Translations under genes and position numbers: made by a program | Part shown: piece by piece, positions 25,275 through 34,261 of the stretch | Layout of the letters: the number at the start of each line of letters is the position of its first letter | Numbering within the stretch: position 1 is the first letter of the stretch | Assembly: GCA_052143575.1 (NCBI GenBank) | Contig: JBKQSP010000054.1 | Coordinates: 45,211 to 109,210, forward strand | Source of the DNA: JAKACA01 sp052143575 | GTDB lineage: Bacteria; Actinomycetota; Acidimicrobiia; Acidimicrobiales; Bog-793 | Direction of reading: 5' to 3' | Length of the DNA stretch: 64,000 bases | Notes under the pieces: generated by a model | The model's input: the letters and a program-made list of their open reading frames with translations, nothing else | What the model was told of the DNA's origin: nothing | Database searches by the model: none

Positions 25275-26483
25275 ATGGGTGCGATCAAGAGCCGGCGGCT
25301 CAGCTTCGACGAGCGCGGCGCGCTCGGGATTACGGGGGCGGTCGGACTTCGCACCGGTGGCGCCCTCGCCCGCATCGCCGTCGTCTTCGGCGGACCTTCG
25401 CCGGAGCACGACGTCTCGATCCTGACCGGTCTCCAGGTGCTGCGGGGCTTCCACAAGGTCCCCAACATCGGTGAGCTGCATTGCTTCTACTGGTCCAAGG
25501 CCGGCGAGTGGTTTCAGATCCCGACGAACCTCGAGGCGTCCGCCTTCGTGCAGGGCGTGCCGGCGGGTGCGACGCCGTTGCGGTTCGTGGTGGGGGCCGG
25601 CGGGGGTTTCTTTGCCCAGCGTGGCGGGCGTTTCGGCGCCAAGGAGCAGCTCATCGAGGTCGACGCCGTCCTCATTTGCTGTCACGGTGGTCCCGGCGAG
25701 GACGGCTCGCTGCAGGGAGCCTTGGACCTGATCGGCGTGGCGTACACCGGTCCGAACATGGCGGGCGCCTTGATCGGCATGGACAAGCTTGTCTTCAGCG
25801 CCCTTGCGGCCTCGGCCTGGCTCCAGATGCTCCCGCGGGTTCCCCTCTCCGAGGGGTTGCCACCTCCGAGCTTTCCAGGCCCCTACATCGTGAAGCCCCG
25901 CTTCGGCGGCTCGTCGATCGGTGTCGAGGTCGTCGCCGACTACGAGACCGCCCGTGCCCGCCTGCGAGTCAATCCCCACCTGAAGCGCGGTGCCGTCCTC
26001 GAGCCGTACCAGCCGGAGCTGTTCGACCTGCAGATCGCTGTCCGTCTCTGGCCCGAGGTCCAGCTGTCGGCCATCGAGAGGCCGCTGCGCACCCGGGCCG
26101 GCGAGATTCTCGGCTACTCCGACAAGTACGTCGGACCGGAGGGCATGACGGGGGCGCCGAGGGAGCTCCCGGCGCGCATCAGCCCCGAGCTCGAGCGTGA
26201 GATCCGGACCGTGGCGCCGGAGGTGGCTCAGCTCGTGGGCGTCCGAGGCGTCGCCCGCATCGACTTCCTCTCGGACGGGGAAGCCGTCTACGTGAACGAG
26301 GTGAACACGATTCCCGGCTCGCTCGCTCGCTACTTGTGGATCGACCCGATGGTGCCCTTCGAGCGACTGCTCCTGGATCTCCTCGGGGAAGCCATCGCCA
26401 AGCCATCGGTCACGTTCTCGGTGGCAGGAGCCGACGGGTCGGTGCTACGAAGCGCCGGCTCCATCGGCGGCAAGCTCGGCTAG
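25275..26483 (+). CDS. D-alanine--D-alanine ligase-like ATP-grasp enzyme
   Basis: 402 residues, somewhat longer than typical Ddl (~310-370) because of an N-terminal extension and a C-terminal tail. Family marks are RIAVVFGGPSPEHDVSIL, CHGGPGEDGSLQGALDL, GVAYTGPNMAGALIGMDK, the ATP-grasp segment YIVKPRFGGSSIGVEVV and the metal-binding end YVNEVNTIPGSLARYLW. It would ligate two D-amino acids (or D-Ala and a hydroxy acid) for the adjacent MurF-like ligase. ATG 25275 is used; GTG 25263 is also in frame. Whether it is the housekeeping Ddl or a specialised copy cannot be told here. Confidence 0.87.
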   Translation: MGAIKSRRLSFDERGALGITGAVGLRTGGALARIAVVFGGPSPEHDVSILTGLQVLRGFHKVPNIGELHCFYWSKAGEWFQIPTNLEASAFVQGVPAGATPLRFVVGAGGGFFAQRGGRFGAKEQLIEVDAVLICCHGGPGEDGSLQGALDLIGVAYTGPNMAGALIGMDKLVFSALAASAWLQMLPRVPLSEGLPPPSFPGPYIVKPRFGGSSIGVEVVADYETARARLRVNPHLKRGAVLEPYQPELFDLQIAVRLWPEVQLSAIERPLRTRAGEILGYSDKYVGPEGMTGAPRELPARISPELEREIRTVAPEVAQLVGVRGVARIDFLSDGEAVYVNEVNTIPGSLARYLWIDPMVPFERLLLDLLGEAIAKPSVTFSVAGADGSVLRSAGSIGGKLG

Positions 26484-26499
26484 GCGTCGGTCGGGCCTG

Positions 26500-27504
26500 A
26501 TGGCCTTTCCCCGCAAGCTCCTCGCGCCGGGGGAGGAGATCGTCCTCGAGACGCACCCGAACTGGTCGATCCTCGTTCCGAGGGCGTCGCTCTTCGTACT
26601 GGTCGTCGCCGGGTGCGTCGCCGTCGTCGTGGAGTGGAAGAGCGCTCCGCTCTGGGTGGGCTACGTCTTGCTGGGCGTCGCCGCCTTGTTCCTGTTGTGG
26701 GTACTCGGCAAGGTCGTGACGTGGCGCTCCACCTCGCTCGTTCTCACGAACATGCGCGTCGTCTACCGGACCGGCGTCGTCCGCCGTCTCGGCCGCGAGA
26801 TCCCGCTCGACCGCGTACAGGACGTCACCTACACCCAGAGCATCGTGGAGCGGCTCGTGGGAGCTGGCAGCCTCACGATCCAGTCCGCCGGCGCCGGCGG
26901 CGACGAGCCCTTCCCCGACATCCGTCACCCTGCTCTCGTCCAGTCGCTCATCAACCGCCTGATCTCGCAACCGGGACCCGGCTACGCCCGTGGCTCGGGC
27001 GGCGTCGCCGGTCGACCTGCGTACGCCCCCCAAGCCGAGTACCAGCCGGAACAGCCGGCGGCGCAGCCCCCGTATCCGGCGCAGCCGCCGCCCCAGATGC
27101 CGCAACCGCAGTATCCGGCGCCGGCGCACTATCCGGCGCCGGCGCAACCCCCGTACCAGCCTCAGCCGCCGTACACGGCGCCACCGCAGCAGTACGCGGC
27201 GCAGCAGCCCTACCCCGGGCAGGCGCCGTACCCGACGCAGCCGCAGCCCCAGTACCCGCCCCGAGAGCCCTATCTGCCACAACCTCCCTATGAAACGGCC
27301 GTGCAGGCAACTCGGCCGCTCGGCTCGGCGCCGCCAGACGGGACGCCTGCGACGTCGTCGCCGTCGTCGCCGGGCCCTGCGGCCGATGAAAGGCGAGTCT
27401 CGTCCAGCGAGCAACTGCAGCACCTCGCCGAGCTCCTCCGCCTCGGGGTGATCACCGAGGCCGAGTACGACGCCAAGCGCCGTGAGGTGCTGGAGGGAGG
27501 CTGA
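26500..27504 (+). CDS. membrane protein with bacterial PH (YdbT/DUF304) domain, Pro/Gln/Tyr-rich linker and SHOCT domain
   Basis: 334 residues. Two TM helices lie at ~28-70 (ASLFVLVVAGCVAVVVEW; VGYVLLGVAALFLLWVLGKV). A bPH2 domain follows (STSLVLTNMRVVYRTGVV, EIPLDRVQDVTYTQSIVERL). A low-complexity segment at ~170-270 is rich in YP, QPP and PPY units. The C-terminal 35 residues form a SHOCT motif (LQHLAELLRLGVITEAEYDAKRREVL). It is probably a membrane-associated scaffold; the function of such proteins is unknown. It starts 17 bases after the Ddl-like stop, so it may be co-transcribed. Confidence 0.85.
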   Translation: MAFPRKLLAPGEEIVLETHPNWSILVPRASLFVLVVAGCVAVVVEWKSAPLWVGYVLLGVAALFLLWVLGKVVTWRSTSLVLTNMRVVYRTGVVRRLGREIPLDRVQDVTYTQSIVERLVGAGSLTIQSAGAGGDEPFPDIRHPALVQSLINRLISQPGPGYARGSGGVAGRPAYAPQAEYQPEQPAAQPPYPAQPPPQMPQPQYPAPAHYPAPAQPPYQPQPPYTAPPQQYAAQQPYPGQAPYPTQPQPQYPPREPYLPQPPYETAVQATRPLGSAPPDGTPATSSPSSPGPAADERRVSSSEQLQHLAELLRLGVITEAEYDAKRREVLEGG

Positions 27505-27529
27505 GCCGGCCGCCCGGCAGGGTGGCTCC

Positions 27530-28633
27530 TCAGATGATCTCGGAACGGCAGTGAGCGGCTGCAGCCGGTACGGCACGCCAGGCCCGTATGCCCCGCAGCG
27601 GCAGCCGTACTGCGCCGCGCTCGGCCAGGGCCACGACACAGCCGCCGAAACCTGCTCCCGTCAGCCTCGCCCCGAAGACGCCCCTCGTGGCCCGCAGCCT
27701 GTCGGTCAGCTCGTCCAGCTCCGGGATGGAGACCTCGTAGTCCGTCGCCAGGCTGGCGTGGCTGGCATTCATGAGCTGGCCGGCCGTGCGAGCATCGTTC
27801 ATCTTGAGAGCAGAGACGAACTGCAGGACGCGGGCGTTCTCGCTCACGACGTGACGGGCGCGGCGCCTGACCACCGGATCGGCCAGCCGGTCGACCTCCC
27901 AGGGCTTGGCCGAGCGAAGTGACCCGATCAGCCGCTCGGCGGCTTCGCACTCCGCTCGCCGCTCTGCATAGGCCGAGCCGACGAGGGTGCGATCCACGCC
28001 GCAGTGGGCGATGACGACCTCGAGACCTTCCGGGATGGCGATCGGGATCGCCTTGAGCGTTGCGCAATCGAGCAGGAGCGCATGACCGGCGTCGGCCATC
28101 GTGATGGCGAGCTGGTCGAGGATGCCGGTGCGCACCCCGGAAGCCGCCTGCTCGGCGAGCTGGCAAGCGCGTGCGAGCGAAACGGCATCGCCCTCGTAAC
28201 CAAGTGCCAGGGCGAGGGCGATCTCGAGCGACGCGCTCGAAGAAAGGCCCGCACCGACCGGCAACGTGGTCGTGATCGTTCCCTTCCCGCCGTATCGCGG
28301 GTGCACGACCGAAGCGACGGCGCCGACGTGACGGCCCCATTCCGGCAGGATCATGCCGAGATCCCACGGGTTGGCGGCGAGTTTCATCGGGATCCGGCAC
28401 GTCTCGGGCTCGATGGAGGACGAGAACTCGATCGTCACCGCCGTGGCGTCTGGATGGAAGACGACCTCGGTACCGAGGTCGATCGCCATCGGGAGGGCGA
28501 GGCCGCCGGTGTAGTCGGTATGGTCGCCGATGAGGTTGACGCGGCCCGGCGCGAAGGCCGTGACCGCCCCGAGGGGTCCAGCGTTCGGCTCGGCCGGCAG
28601 CCGCTCCGAGCTCCCTGACCCGGCCGCGCACAT
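27530..28633 (-). CDS. galK: galactokinase (GHMP kinase)
   Basis: 367 residues from ATG 28633. The galactokinase signature is GRVNLIGDHTDYTGGLALPM, with Asp where Glu is more usual. The GHMP ATP-binding loop is LPVGAGLSSSASLEIALA, and motif 3 is ARLTGAGFGGCVVAL. It phosphorylates galactose to galactose-1-phosphate in the Leloir pathway, or possibly a related sugar. The beta-glycosidase stop (28637-28635) is one base upstream of this ATG, so the two are co-transcribed: glycoside hydrolysis followed by sugar phosphorylation. Confidence 0.92.
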   Translation of the reverse strand: MCAAGSGSSERLPAEPNAGPLGAVTAFAPGRVNLIGDHTDYTGGLALPMAIDLGTEVVFHPDATAVTIEFSSSIEPETCRIPMKLAANPWDLGMILPEWGRHVGAVASVVHPRYGGKGTITTTLPVGAGLSSSASLEIALALALGYEGDAVSLARACQLAEQAASGVRTGILDQLAITMADAGHALLLDCATLKAIPIAIPEGLEVVIAHCGVDRTLVGSAYAERRAECEAAERLIGSLRSAKPWEVDRLADPVVRRRARHVVSENARVLQFVSALKMNDARTAGQLMNASHASLATDYEVSIPELDELTDRLRATRGVFGARLTGAGFGGCVVALAERGAVRLPLRGIRAWRAVPAAAAHCRSEII

Positions 28634-28634
28634 C

Positions 28635-30092
28635 TCAATCGGCCCCGGCACGGAGCACGGAGTCGTCACCGGCCCTCAAGCCTTCGACGAGTCGGCGGTA
28701 CGCGCCGGCGGAGTCCTTGCCCATGGAATCACACTCGCTCCAACGGATCGACCGTTCGCGATCGACTCCGTACAGCCCGAACCGCGGCTCGTAGCTGCCC
28801 CATTCATAGTTATCGGCGAGGCACCAGTGCCAGTATCCCGTGATCGGTTGTCCGGCTGCGATCGACTTCACGACGGCTGCGAGGTTCTCGCGCAAGTAGC
28901 GGGGCCGGTCCCACCCGTCGCGGCGGGGAAAGGATCGCCCGCGGCGAACGCGGTTGCACAGGCCGTTCTCCACCACCCACAGCTCGAGCCCGTCTTCGGC
29001 GTTGGCCGCGCAGTAGGCCGAGAGACCGTCCGGGTTGGGGACGTCGTCCCAGAGAGGCCGTTGCGGCAGTGGCCAGAGCCCGCCTGCTGTAGGCATGAAA
29101 GGCGGCTGTAGATGGCTCGCCGTCTCGGGGTCGTAGTAGTCGAGCTGCACGACGTCGAGCGTTCGCTCGTGAACGCTCGCATAGACGGCGTCGATCGCGC
29201 GGCCGAACGCCTGAACCGGGTTGACGAGCTGGCTGGCGAGGCGGCGCAGGGCCTTCTCGGCGTTCGGCCAGCGGCGCGAGCTACCGCCCGGCCCGGGCAC
29301 GCCCATGGCGGCGGCGCTCGCGTACCAGCCGTCACGGCACCTGGCCAGGTGGCGGCCCAGCTCGGTCCGATCAACACCTCGGGAGCGCCCCAGCAAGAGG
29401 TCGGACAGGAGGCGGTCGAGCTCGTAGATCGAGAAGTTGCAGTTGTTCGTGCTCACGACGCTGTCGGGCTGGATCTGTTTGATGCGGTCGTAGGCGAGAA
29501 CGTGCCCCGACAGCAGGAGATCGGCCGCTTTGAGAGCCGTCGGCCCGTCGAAACGCCGTCCCGGCGGGAAGCCGCCGAGGAAGAAGGTCTCCATCGCAAG
29601 GATGTTGATCTCGTTGAGGGTCACCCAGTTGCTACACGCCGGGGACAGCCGCCGCACCGCTTCGGCCGCCCAGCCGGCGAAACGCTCGGCCGAGTCCGCC
29701 CGCGACCAGAAGTCGAACCCGAGCCATGCCGGGTGGGTGAAGTGCAGCAGCGTCACGAGCGGCTCCATGCCGCGCTCCCGGCAGGCCGCCAGAATGGCTC
29801 CGTAGCGCTCGAAGGCCTCGTCGTCGTAGCTGCCCTCCACCGGCTCACAGCGCGCCCACTCGAGCGAGAGCCGGAACGAGTCGATGCCGAGGGCTGCCGC
29901 CCTGTCGAGATGGTGCTCGTACTGGTTCCAGAAGTCGAGAGCCGTGCCGGACGGCTCCACGCGGCCTTCGGCCTCCCACTCGTACCAGTTGTTGCGGGGC
30001 TCCCCGGGTCCGTTGAAGCCGCCTTCGACTTGAAACCCTGCCGTGGCGACGCCGAATCGGAAGGCGTTGCCGAGCAGTGAGGCCATCGACAC
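28635..30092 (-). CDS. glycoside hydrolase family 1 beta-glycosidase
   Basis: 485 residues, full-length GH1. The N-terminal FGVATAGFQVEGG, SFRLSLEWARCEP, acid/base Glu in NWVTLNEINI and nucleophile Glu in LWVVENGLCN are present, along with the aglycone segment GYWHWCLADNYEWGSYEPRFG. No signal peptide, so intracellular. The start may be GTG 30092 or ATG 30086. With galactokinase immediately downstream, a beta-galactosidase or mixed beta-glucosidase/galactosidase activity is plausible. Confidence 0.92.
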   Translation of the reverse strand: MSMASLLGNAFRFGVATAGFQVEGGFNGPGEPRNNWYEWEAEGRVEPSGTALDFWNQYEHHLDRAAALGIDSFRLSLEWARCEPVEGSYDDEAFERYGAILAACRERGMEPLVTLLHFTHPAWLGFDFWSRADSAERFAGWAAEAVRRLSPACSNWVTLNEINILAMETFFLGGFPPGRRFDGPTALKAADLLLSGHVLAYDRIKQIQPDSVVSTNNCNFSIYELDRLLSDLLLGRSRGVDRTELGRHLARCRDGWYASAAAMGVPGPGGSSRRWPNAEKALRRLASQLVNPVQAFGRAIDAVYASVHERTLDVVQLDYYDPETASHLQPPFMPTAGGLWPLPQRPLWDDVPNPDGLSAYCAANAEDGLELWVVENGLCNRVRRGRSFPRRDGWDRPRYLRENLAAVVKSIAAGQPITGYWHWCLADNYEWGSYEPRFGLYGVDRERSIRWSECDSMGKDSAGAYRRLVEGLRAGDDSVLRAGAD

Positions 30093-30181
30093 ATGGTGCC
30101 ACGACTGGCCGCTCGAACGATGCAGCTTGGGCGGTTCGTGCTCGGCTTGACCACCTCGCCTCCGCAGGCGAGCATTCCGTC

Positions 30182-31087
30182 ATGCCGAGGACCCATGTGA
30201 ACGGGATCGATCTGTACTACGAGACCGTCGGAGACGAGTCGGACCCACCCTTGCTCCTGATCTGCGGGCTCGGGATGCAGATGGTCAGCTGGGGCGCGGA
30301 CTTCCTCGACGCCGTCGCCGCCAAGGGCTACCACGTCGTGGCGTTCGACAATCGCGACGCCGGCCTGTCCACCCACCTCGTCGACTTGGGGGTACCGGAC
30401 CTCCTCGCCTTGCTGCACGGCACCGACCCCAACATCGCCTACCTGCTGAGCGACATGGCCGACGACACGGCCGGTCTGCTGGAGGCTCTCGGGCTCGAAT
30501 CCGTTCACGTCGTCGGCATCTCGATGGGCGGGATGATCGCCCAGCAACTTGCCATCGACTACCCGTCCAAGGTCCGAAGCCTCACTTCCATCATGTCGAC
30601 CACGGGCGATCCGCACGTCGGCCAGCCGTCGCAAGTCGCCGCCGACGCCCTCCTCACGCTCAACGCGACGTCGCGCGAAGAGGCGGTCGAACTCTCACTG
30701 ACGGTCTTCTCGATCATCGGATCCCCCGGCTTCCCGCCCGACGAGGACCGGTTGCGCCGCCTTGCCGGTGAGGCCTTCGATCGCTCACAGGAGCCGACCG
30801 GCCTCTCGCGTCAGCTGGGCGCGATCCTCGGATCACCCGATCGCACGGCTCGCCTCGGTGGTGTGTCGGTACCCACGGTCGTCATTCACGGCACGGCCGA
30901 TCCGCTTGTCAACCCGACGGGCGGAGAGGCCACGGCGCGGGCGGTTCCCGGCGCCAAGCTCGTGACGATCGAGGGGATGGGACACGACCTCCCGGAGCAG
31001 GTCTGGGAGGAGATTCTCGGTGAAGTTGACGCCGTCGCGCGGGCGGCGGAGGCAGCTCCGGCAGCCGACCCTGTCTCCCTGGCGTGA
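30182..31087 (+). CDS. alpha/beta hydrolase
   Basis: 301 residues with the triad Ser in VVGISMGGMIAQ, Asp in IHGTADPLVN and His in GMGHDLPEQ; the oxyanion region is LLLICGLGMQMVSWG. The N-terminus (MPRTHVNGIDLYYETVGD) is typical of cytosolic esterase or lactonase-like members. Its stop overlaps the start of the AMACR-type gene (GTGA, 31084-31087). A CoA-ester or lipid-related substrate is suggested only by this coupling. Confidence 0.9.
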   Translation: MPRTHVNGIDLYYETVGDESDPPLLLICGLGMQMVSWGADFLDAVAAKGYHVVAFDNRDAGLSTHLVDLGVPDLLALLHGTDPNIAYLLSDMADDTAGLLEALGLESVHVVGISMGGMIAQQLAIDYPSKVRSLTSIMSTTGDPHVGQPSQVAADALLTLNATSREEAVELSLTVFSIIGSPGFPPDEDRLRRLAGEAFDRSQEPTGLSRQLGAILGSPDRTARLGGVSVPTVVIHGTADPLVNPTGGEATARAVPGAKLVTIEGMGHDLPEQVWEEILGEVDAVARAAEAAPAADPVSLA

Positions 31088-32235
31088 GGGGGCCACTCGC
31101 CGGGCTGCGCGTCATCGAACTGGGCGGGATCGGCCCCTGCCCCTTCGGGGCCATGGTCCTCGCCGACCTCGGCGCCGACGTCTTGCGAGTCGAGCGGTCG
31201 AGCGCCGTGCCCCCGAACCGCCCCGATGGGGCGTCGTGGGACCTGTTGCAGCGCGGGAAGCGCTCAGTCGGCGTCGATCTCAAGCACGGCGAGGGCGTGG
31301 AGCTCGTCCTGTCGCTCGTGGAGAGCGCCGACGCGCTCGTCGAAGGGTTTCGTCCCGGTGTCACAGAGCGTCTCGGGCTTGGGCCGGACGCCTGCCGGGC
31401 CCGCAACGGCCGACTCGTCTACGGCCGCATGACCGGCTGGGGCCAGGACGGTCCGCTCGCTGACCGGGCGGGTCACGACATCGACTACATCTCGGTCGGC
31501 GGCGCCCTCGAATCGATCGGGCGCGCCGGGGAACGTCCCGTACCACCCCTCAATCTCGTCGGTGATTTCGGGGGCGGCGGCATGCTGCTGGCGCTCGGCG
31601 TCATGGCGGCGCTCTGGTCGGCGCAGCGAAGCGGCGAAGGCGACGTCGTCGACGTCGCCATGGTCGACGGTTCGGCGTTGCTCATGACGATGACGTGGGC
31701 GTTTCGGGCCCTCGGGGTGTGGAAGGACGAGCGAGGGACGAACCTGCTGGACACCGGGGCACCCTTTTACGACACCTACGAGTGCGCCGACGGGAAGATG
31801 GTGGCTGTCGGCGCACTCGAGCCGCAGTTCTACGAACAGCTGCTGGCGGTCATGGACCTGCCGGCGGCCGCCGAGCCGCCTCAGATGGACCGCTCGCGCT
31901 GGCCCGAGACAAAGCGGCGCTATGCCGAGATCTTCCGCACGAGGACGCGTGACGAATGGGCCGCCTTGGCGGAGGGAACCGATGCTTGCCTCGCGCCCGT
32001 CCTCACCATGGGCGAGGCGGCCGCTTATTCGCACAACGTCGCCCGCGGGACCTTCCTCGAGATCGGCGGCGTCGTGCAACCGGCACCGGCGCCACGCTTT
32101 CAACGCCAGCCGGCGGCGATGCCTCCCATGCCGCCATGGCCGGGCGACGGGGGTGAGGCAGCCCTCATCGACTGGGGCATCCCGCCCGATACGGTGGCGG
32201 CACTGCGCCGGAGTGGTGTCGTCGCGACGCTCTGA
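31084..32235 (+). CDS. alpha-methylacyl-CoA racemase-type CoA-transferase family III (CaiB/BaiF) enzyme
   Basis: 383 residues, full length for the family. N-terminal GLRVIELGGIGPCPFGAMVLADLGA with VLRVER, and the racemase-type active site GHDIDYISVGGAL with His/Asp and NLVGDFGGGGMLLALG, favour AMACR over formyl-CoA transferases. It would epimerise 2-methyl-branched acyl-CoA thioesters for beta-oxidation. The GTG at 31084 overlaps the stop of the hydrolase gene, so the two act as an operon. Confidence 0.9.
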   Translation: MRGPLAGLRVIELGGIGPCPFGAMVLADLGADVLRVERSSAVPPNRPDGASWDLLQRGKRSVGVDLKHGEGVELVLSLVESADALVEGFRPGVTERLGLGPDACRARNGRLVYGRMTGWGQDGPLADRAGHDIDYISVGGALESIGRAGERPVPPLNLVGDFGGGGMLLALGVMAALWSAQRSGEGDVVDVAMVDGSALLMTMTWAFRALGVWKDERGTNLLDTGAPFYDTYECADGKMVAVGALEPQFYEQLLAVMDLPAAAEPPQMDRSRWPETKRRYAEIFRTRTRDEWAALAEGTDACLAPVLTMGEAAAYSHNVARGTFLEIGGVVQPAPAPRFQRQPAAMPPMPPWPGDGGEAALIDWGIPPDTVAALRRSGVVATL

Positions 32236-32306
32236 CCGGCCGCAGGCACCCTCGCCTCTGGTGGTCGGCATCGAGGCTTACCGTGCGGGGCGGGTAGCCT
32301 CAAGAG

Positions 32307-33647
32307 GTGGCCCGACGTTTCTTCATCGCGACCTTGGGCTGCCCGAAGAACGACGTCGACTCGGACAAGCTCGTCGGCCTCCTGCAGTCGTCCGGCTATC
32401 GCGAGACGAGCGAGCCGGGGGAAGCCGATCTCGTCGTCGTGAACACCTGCGCCTTCATCGAGCCGGCTCGTGAGGAGTCGATCAACACGATCCTCGAGCT
32501 GAGCGCGCTTCGACGCCCGGGCGCCCGGCTCGCCGTCACGGGCTGCCTCGCCGAGCGCAGCGGTCCCGAGCTGGCTGCGGCGCTCCCGGAAGTCGACGTC
32601 GTGGCCGGATTCGGGCTGGATTTCGTCACGGAGGCGACAGGGGCCACCGGCGGCGCCCAACCGGTGCGACTCCTCCGGCGCAGTGAGGTGCCTTCCTTCG
32701 ATCTCCTCGAGCTGCCTCGCCCGCCGGCGAGCGCCCCGTGGGCCTATGTGAAGGTGGCGGAGGGATGCGACCGCAAGTGCGGCTTCTGCGCCATCCCGTC
32801 GTTTCGCGGCAAACAGCGTTCCCGCACGATGGCCTCGATCCTCGCCGAAGTCGAATCGCTGCGGGCCCGCGAGATCGTCCTCGTCGCCCAGGATCTCGCG
32901 TCGTTCGGCCGCGACCAGTCGCGGGACGGCCGCAGCACCGATGACGGCGACATCATCCGGCTCGTGCGGGCGGTGGCTGCGCGTGCCGAACGGGTGCGCC
33001 TCCTCTACCTCTACCCGTCCTCGCTCACCGACACCTTGATCGAAACGGTCGTCGGCACCGGCGTGCCATATTTCGATCTCTCGCTGCAGCACGTCTCGGT
33101 ACCCTTGCTGCGCCGCATGCGGCGGTGGGGAAGCGGCAGGCGATTCCTCGACCGGATCGGGCGGATCCGGGCGCTGGCCCCCGAGGCGGCGCTGCGCTCC
33201 TCCTTCATCCTCGGCTACCCAGGTGAGACCGAGGATGACCACGACGAGCTGCTCGCCTTCATCGAGGAGGCGAGGTTGGATTGGGCGGGGTTCTTCACGT
33301 TCTCCAGCGAGGCGGGAACCTACGCAGCCCAGCTCGGCTCGCCCGTCCCCCCGGGGCTCGCCCTCGAACGCCTCCACGAGTGCTCCGAGCTGCAGGACGC
33401 CATCACGTCGGACCGCCGTCGCCAGCTCGTCGGTGAAACGGTCTCGGTGCTGGTGGACCGGCCCGGCGTCGGGCGCACGTTCCGGGAGGCACCGGAGATC
33501 GACGGCATCGTTCGCCTGCCGGGCGAGCTCGTCGCCGGCGGCTTCGCCGACGTCGTCGTCACCGGCGCCGAAGGGCCGGACGTCATCGCCGAGCCGGCGG
33601 CGTGCGGCACGAGACCCCTCAGTCCTGTCACGATGGTGACGTCGTGA
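32307..33647 (+). CDS. rimO: ribosomal protein S12 methylthiotransferase RimO
   Basis: 446 residues. The N-terminal UPF0004 domain has LGCPKNDVDSDKLVGLL with conserved cysteines at TLGCPKN, VNTCAFI and TGCLAER. The radical-SAM cluster is CDRKCGFCAIP. A C-terminal TRAM domain begins near ETVSVLVDRPG. RimO methylthiolates the conserved Asp of ribosomal protein S12. The GTG at 32307 follows AAGAG. It is first in the rimO-pgsA-cinA run and overlaps pgsA by GTGA. Confidence 0.95.
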   Translation: MARRFFIATLGCPKNDVDSDKLVGLLQSSGYRETSEPGEADLVVVNTCAFIEPAREESINTILELSALRRPGARLAVTGCLAERSGPELAAALPEVDVVAGFGLDFVTEATGATGGAQPVRLLRRSEVPSFDLLELPRPPASAPWAYVKVAEGCDRKCGFCAIPSFRGKQRSRTMASILAEVESLRAREIVLVAQDLASFGRDQSRDGRSTDDGDIIRLVRAVAARAERVRLLYLYPSSLTDTLIETVVGTGVPYFDLSLQHVSVPLLRRMRRWGSGRRFLDRIGRIRALAPEAALRSSFILGYPGETEDDHDELLAFIEEARLDWAGFFTFSSEAGTYAAQLGSPVPPGLALERLHECSELQDAITSDRRRQLVGETVSVLVDRPGVGRTFREAPEIDGIVRLPGELVAGGFADVVVTGAEGPDVIAEPAACGTRPLSPVTMVTS

Positions 33648-34240
33648 GCACCGCCGAGAAACCCACGTCGACCTTCGGCCCGTCTGCCCTTGCCACCCCG
33701 GCCAACCTGCTGACGCTTGCGCGCCTGCTGGCAACACCGGTGCTCGTGGCCATGGTCGTGTTGACCGGTCCCGCCACCTGGACCTTGTTCGGCGTGTGGT
33801 TCGTCTGTGCCGGTTCGGACGGTCTCGATGGCTATGTGGCGAGGCGACAAGGCACGACGCGCTCGGGCGCCTTCCTCGACCCGCTGGCGGACAAGTTCCT
33901 CGTCCTCGGCGTGCTGGCAGCACTCGCCTCCATCGGCGAGGTCTCGTGGATTCCCGTCGTGCTCATCGGTGTCCGGGAGGTCGCCATGAGCGTGTTCCGG
34001 GCTTACGCCGCACGCCGCGGCGTCTCGATTCCGGCACGGCAGACGGCCAAGATCAAGACGCTCCTGCAGGACGTCGTCGTGGGCCTCGCCCTCATGCCGC
34101 CCGTGGGGGTGCATCACGCCGGCGTCGTCAGAGGGCTCTTGTGGGTAGCGGTGGCGATCACGCTCTACACCGGCCTCGAGTACCTGCACGACGGGCGACG
34201 CCTCCTCGCCGGGACCGCCGGGCCGGCCGGCGCCGCCTGA
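33644..34240 (+). CDS. pgsA: CDP-diacylglycerol--glycerol-3-phosphate 3-phosphatidyltransferase
   Basis: 198 residues with about four to five TM helices and the full CDP-alcohol phosphotransferase motif SDGLDGYVARRQGTTRSGAF followed by LDPLADKF. It makes phosphatidylglycerophosphate, the precursor of phosphatidylglycerol and cardiolipin, at the membrane. GTG 33644 overlaps the rimO stop; an upstream ATG at 33602 lies within rimO and is less likely. The position between rimO and cinA is the conserved actinobacterial arrangement. Confidence 0.93.
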   Translation: MSTAEKPTSTFGPSALATPANLLTLARLLATPVLVAMVVLTGPATWTLFGVWFVCAGSDGLDGYVARRQGTTRSGAFLDPLADKFLVLGVLAALASIGEVSWIPVVLIGVREVAMSVFRAYAARRGVSIPARQTAKIKTLLQDVVVGLALMPPVGVHHAGVVRGLLWVAVAITLYTGLEYLHDGRRLLAGTAGPAGAA

Positions 34241-34261
34241 TCGAGCGCCAACTCCCGAATC

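Noticed and set aside
23429..25468. 679-codon minus-strand frame opposite the MurF-like gene
   Set aside because: Shadow frame; the Mur ligase motifs on the plus strand are decisive.
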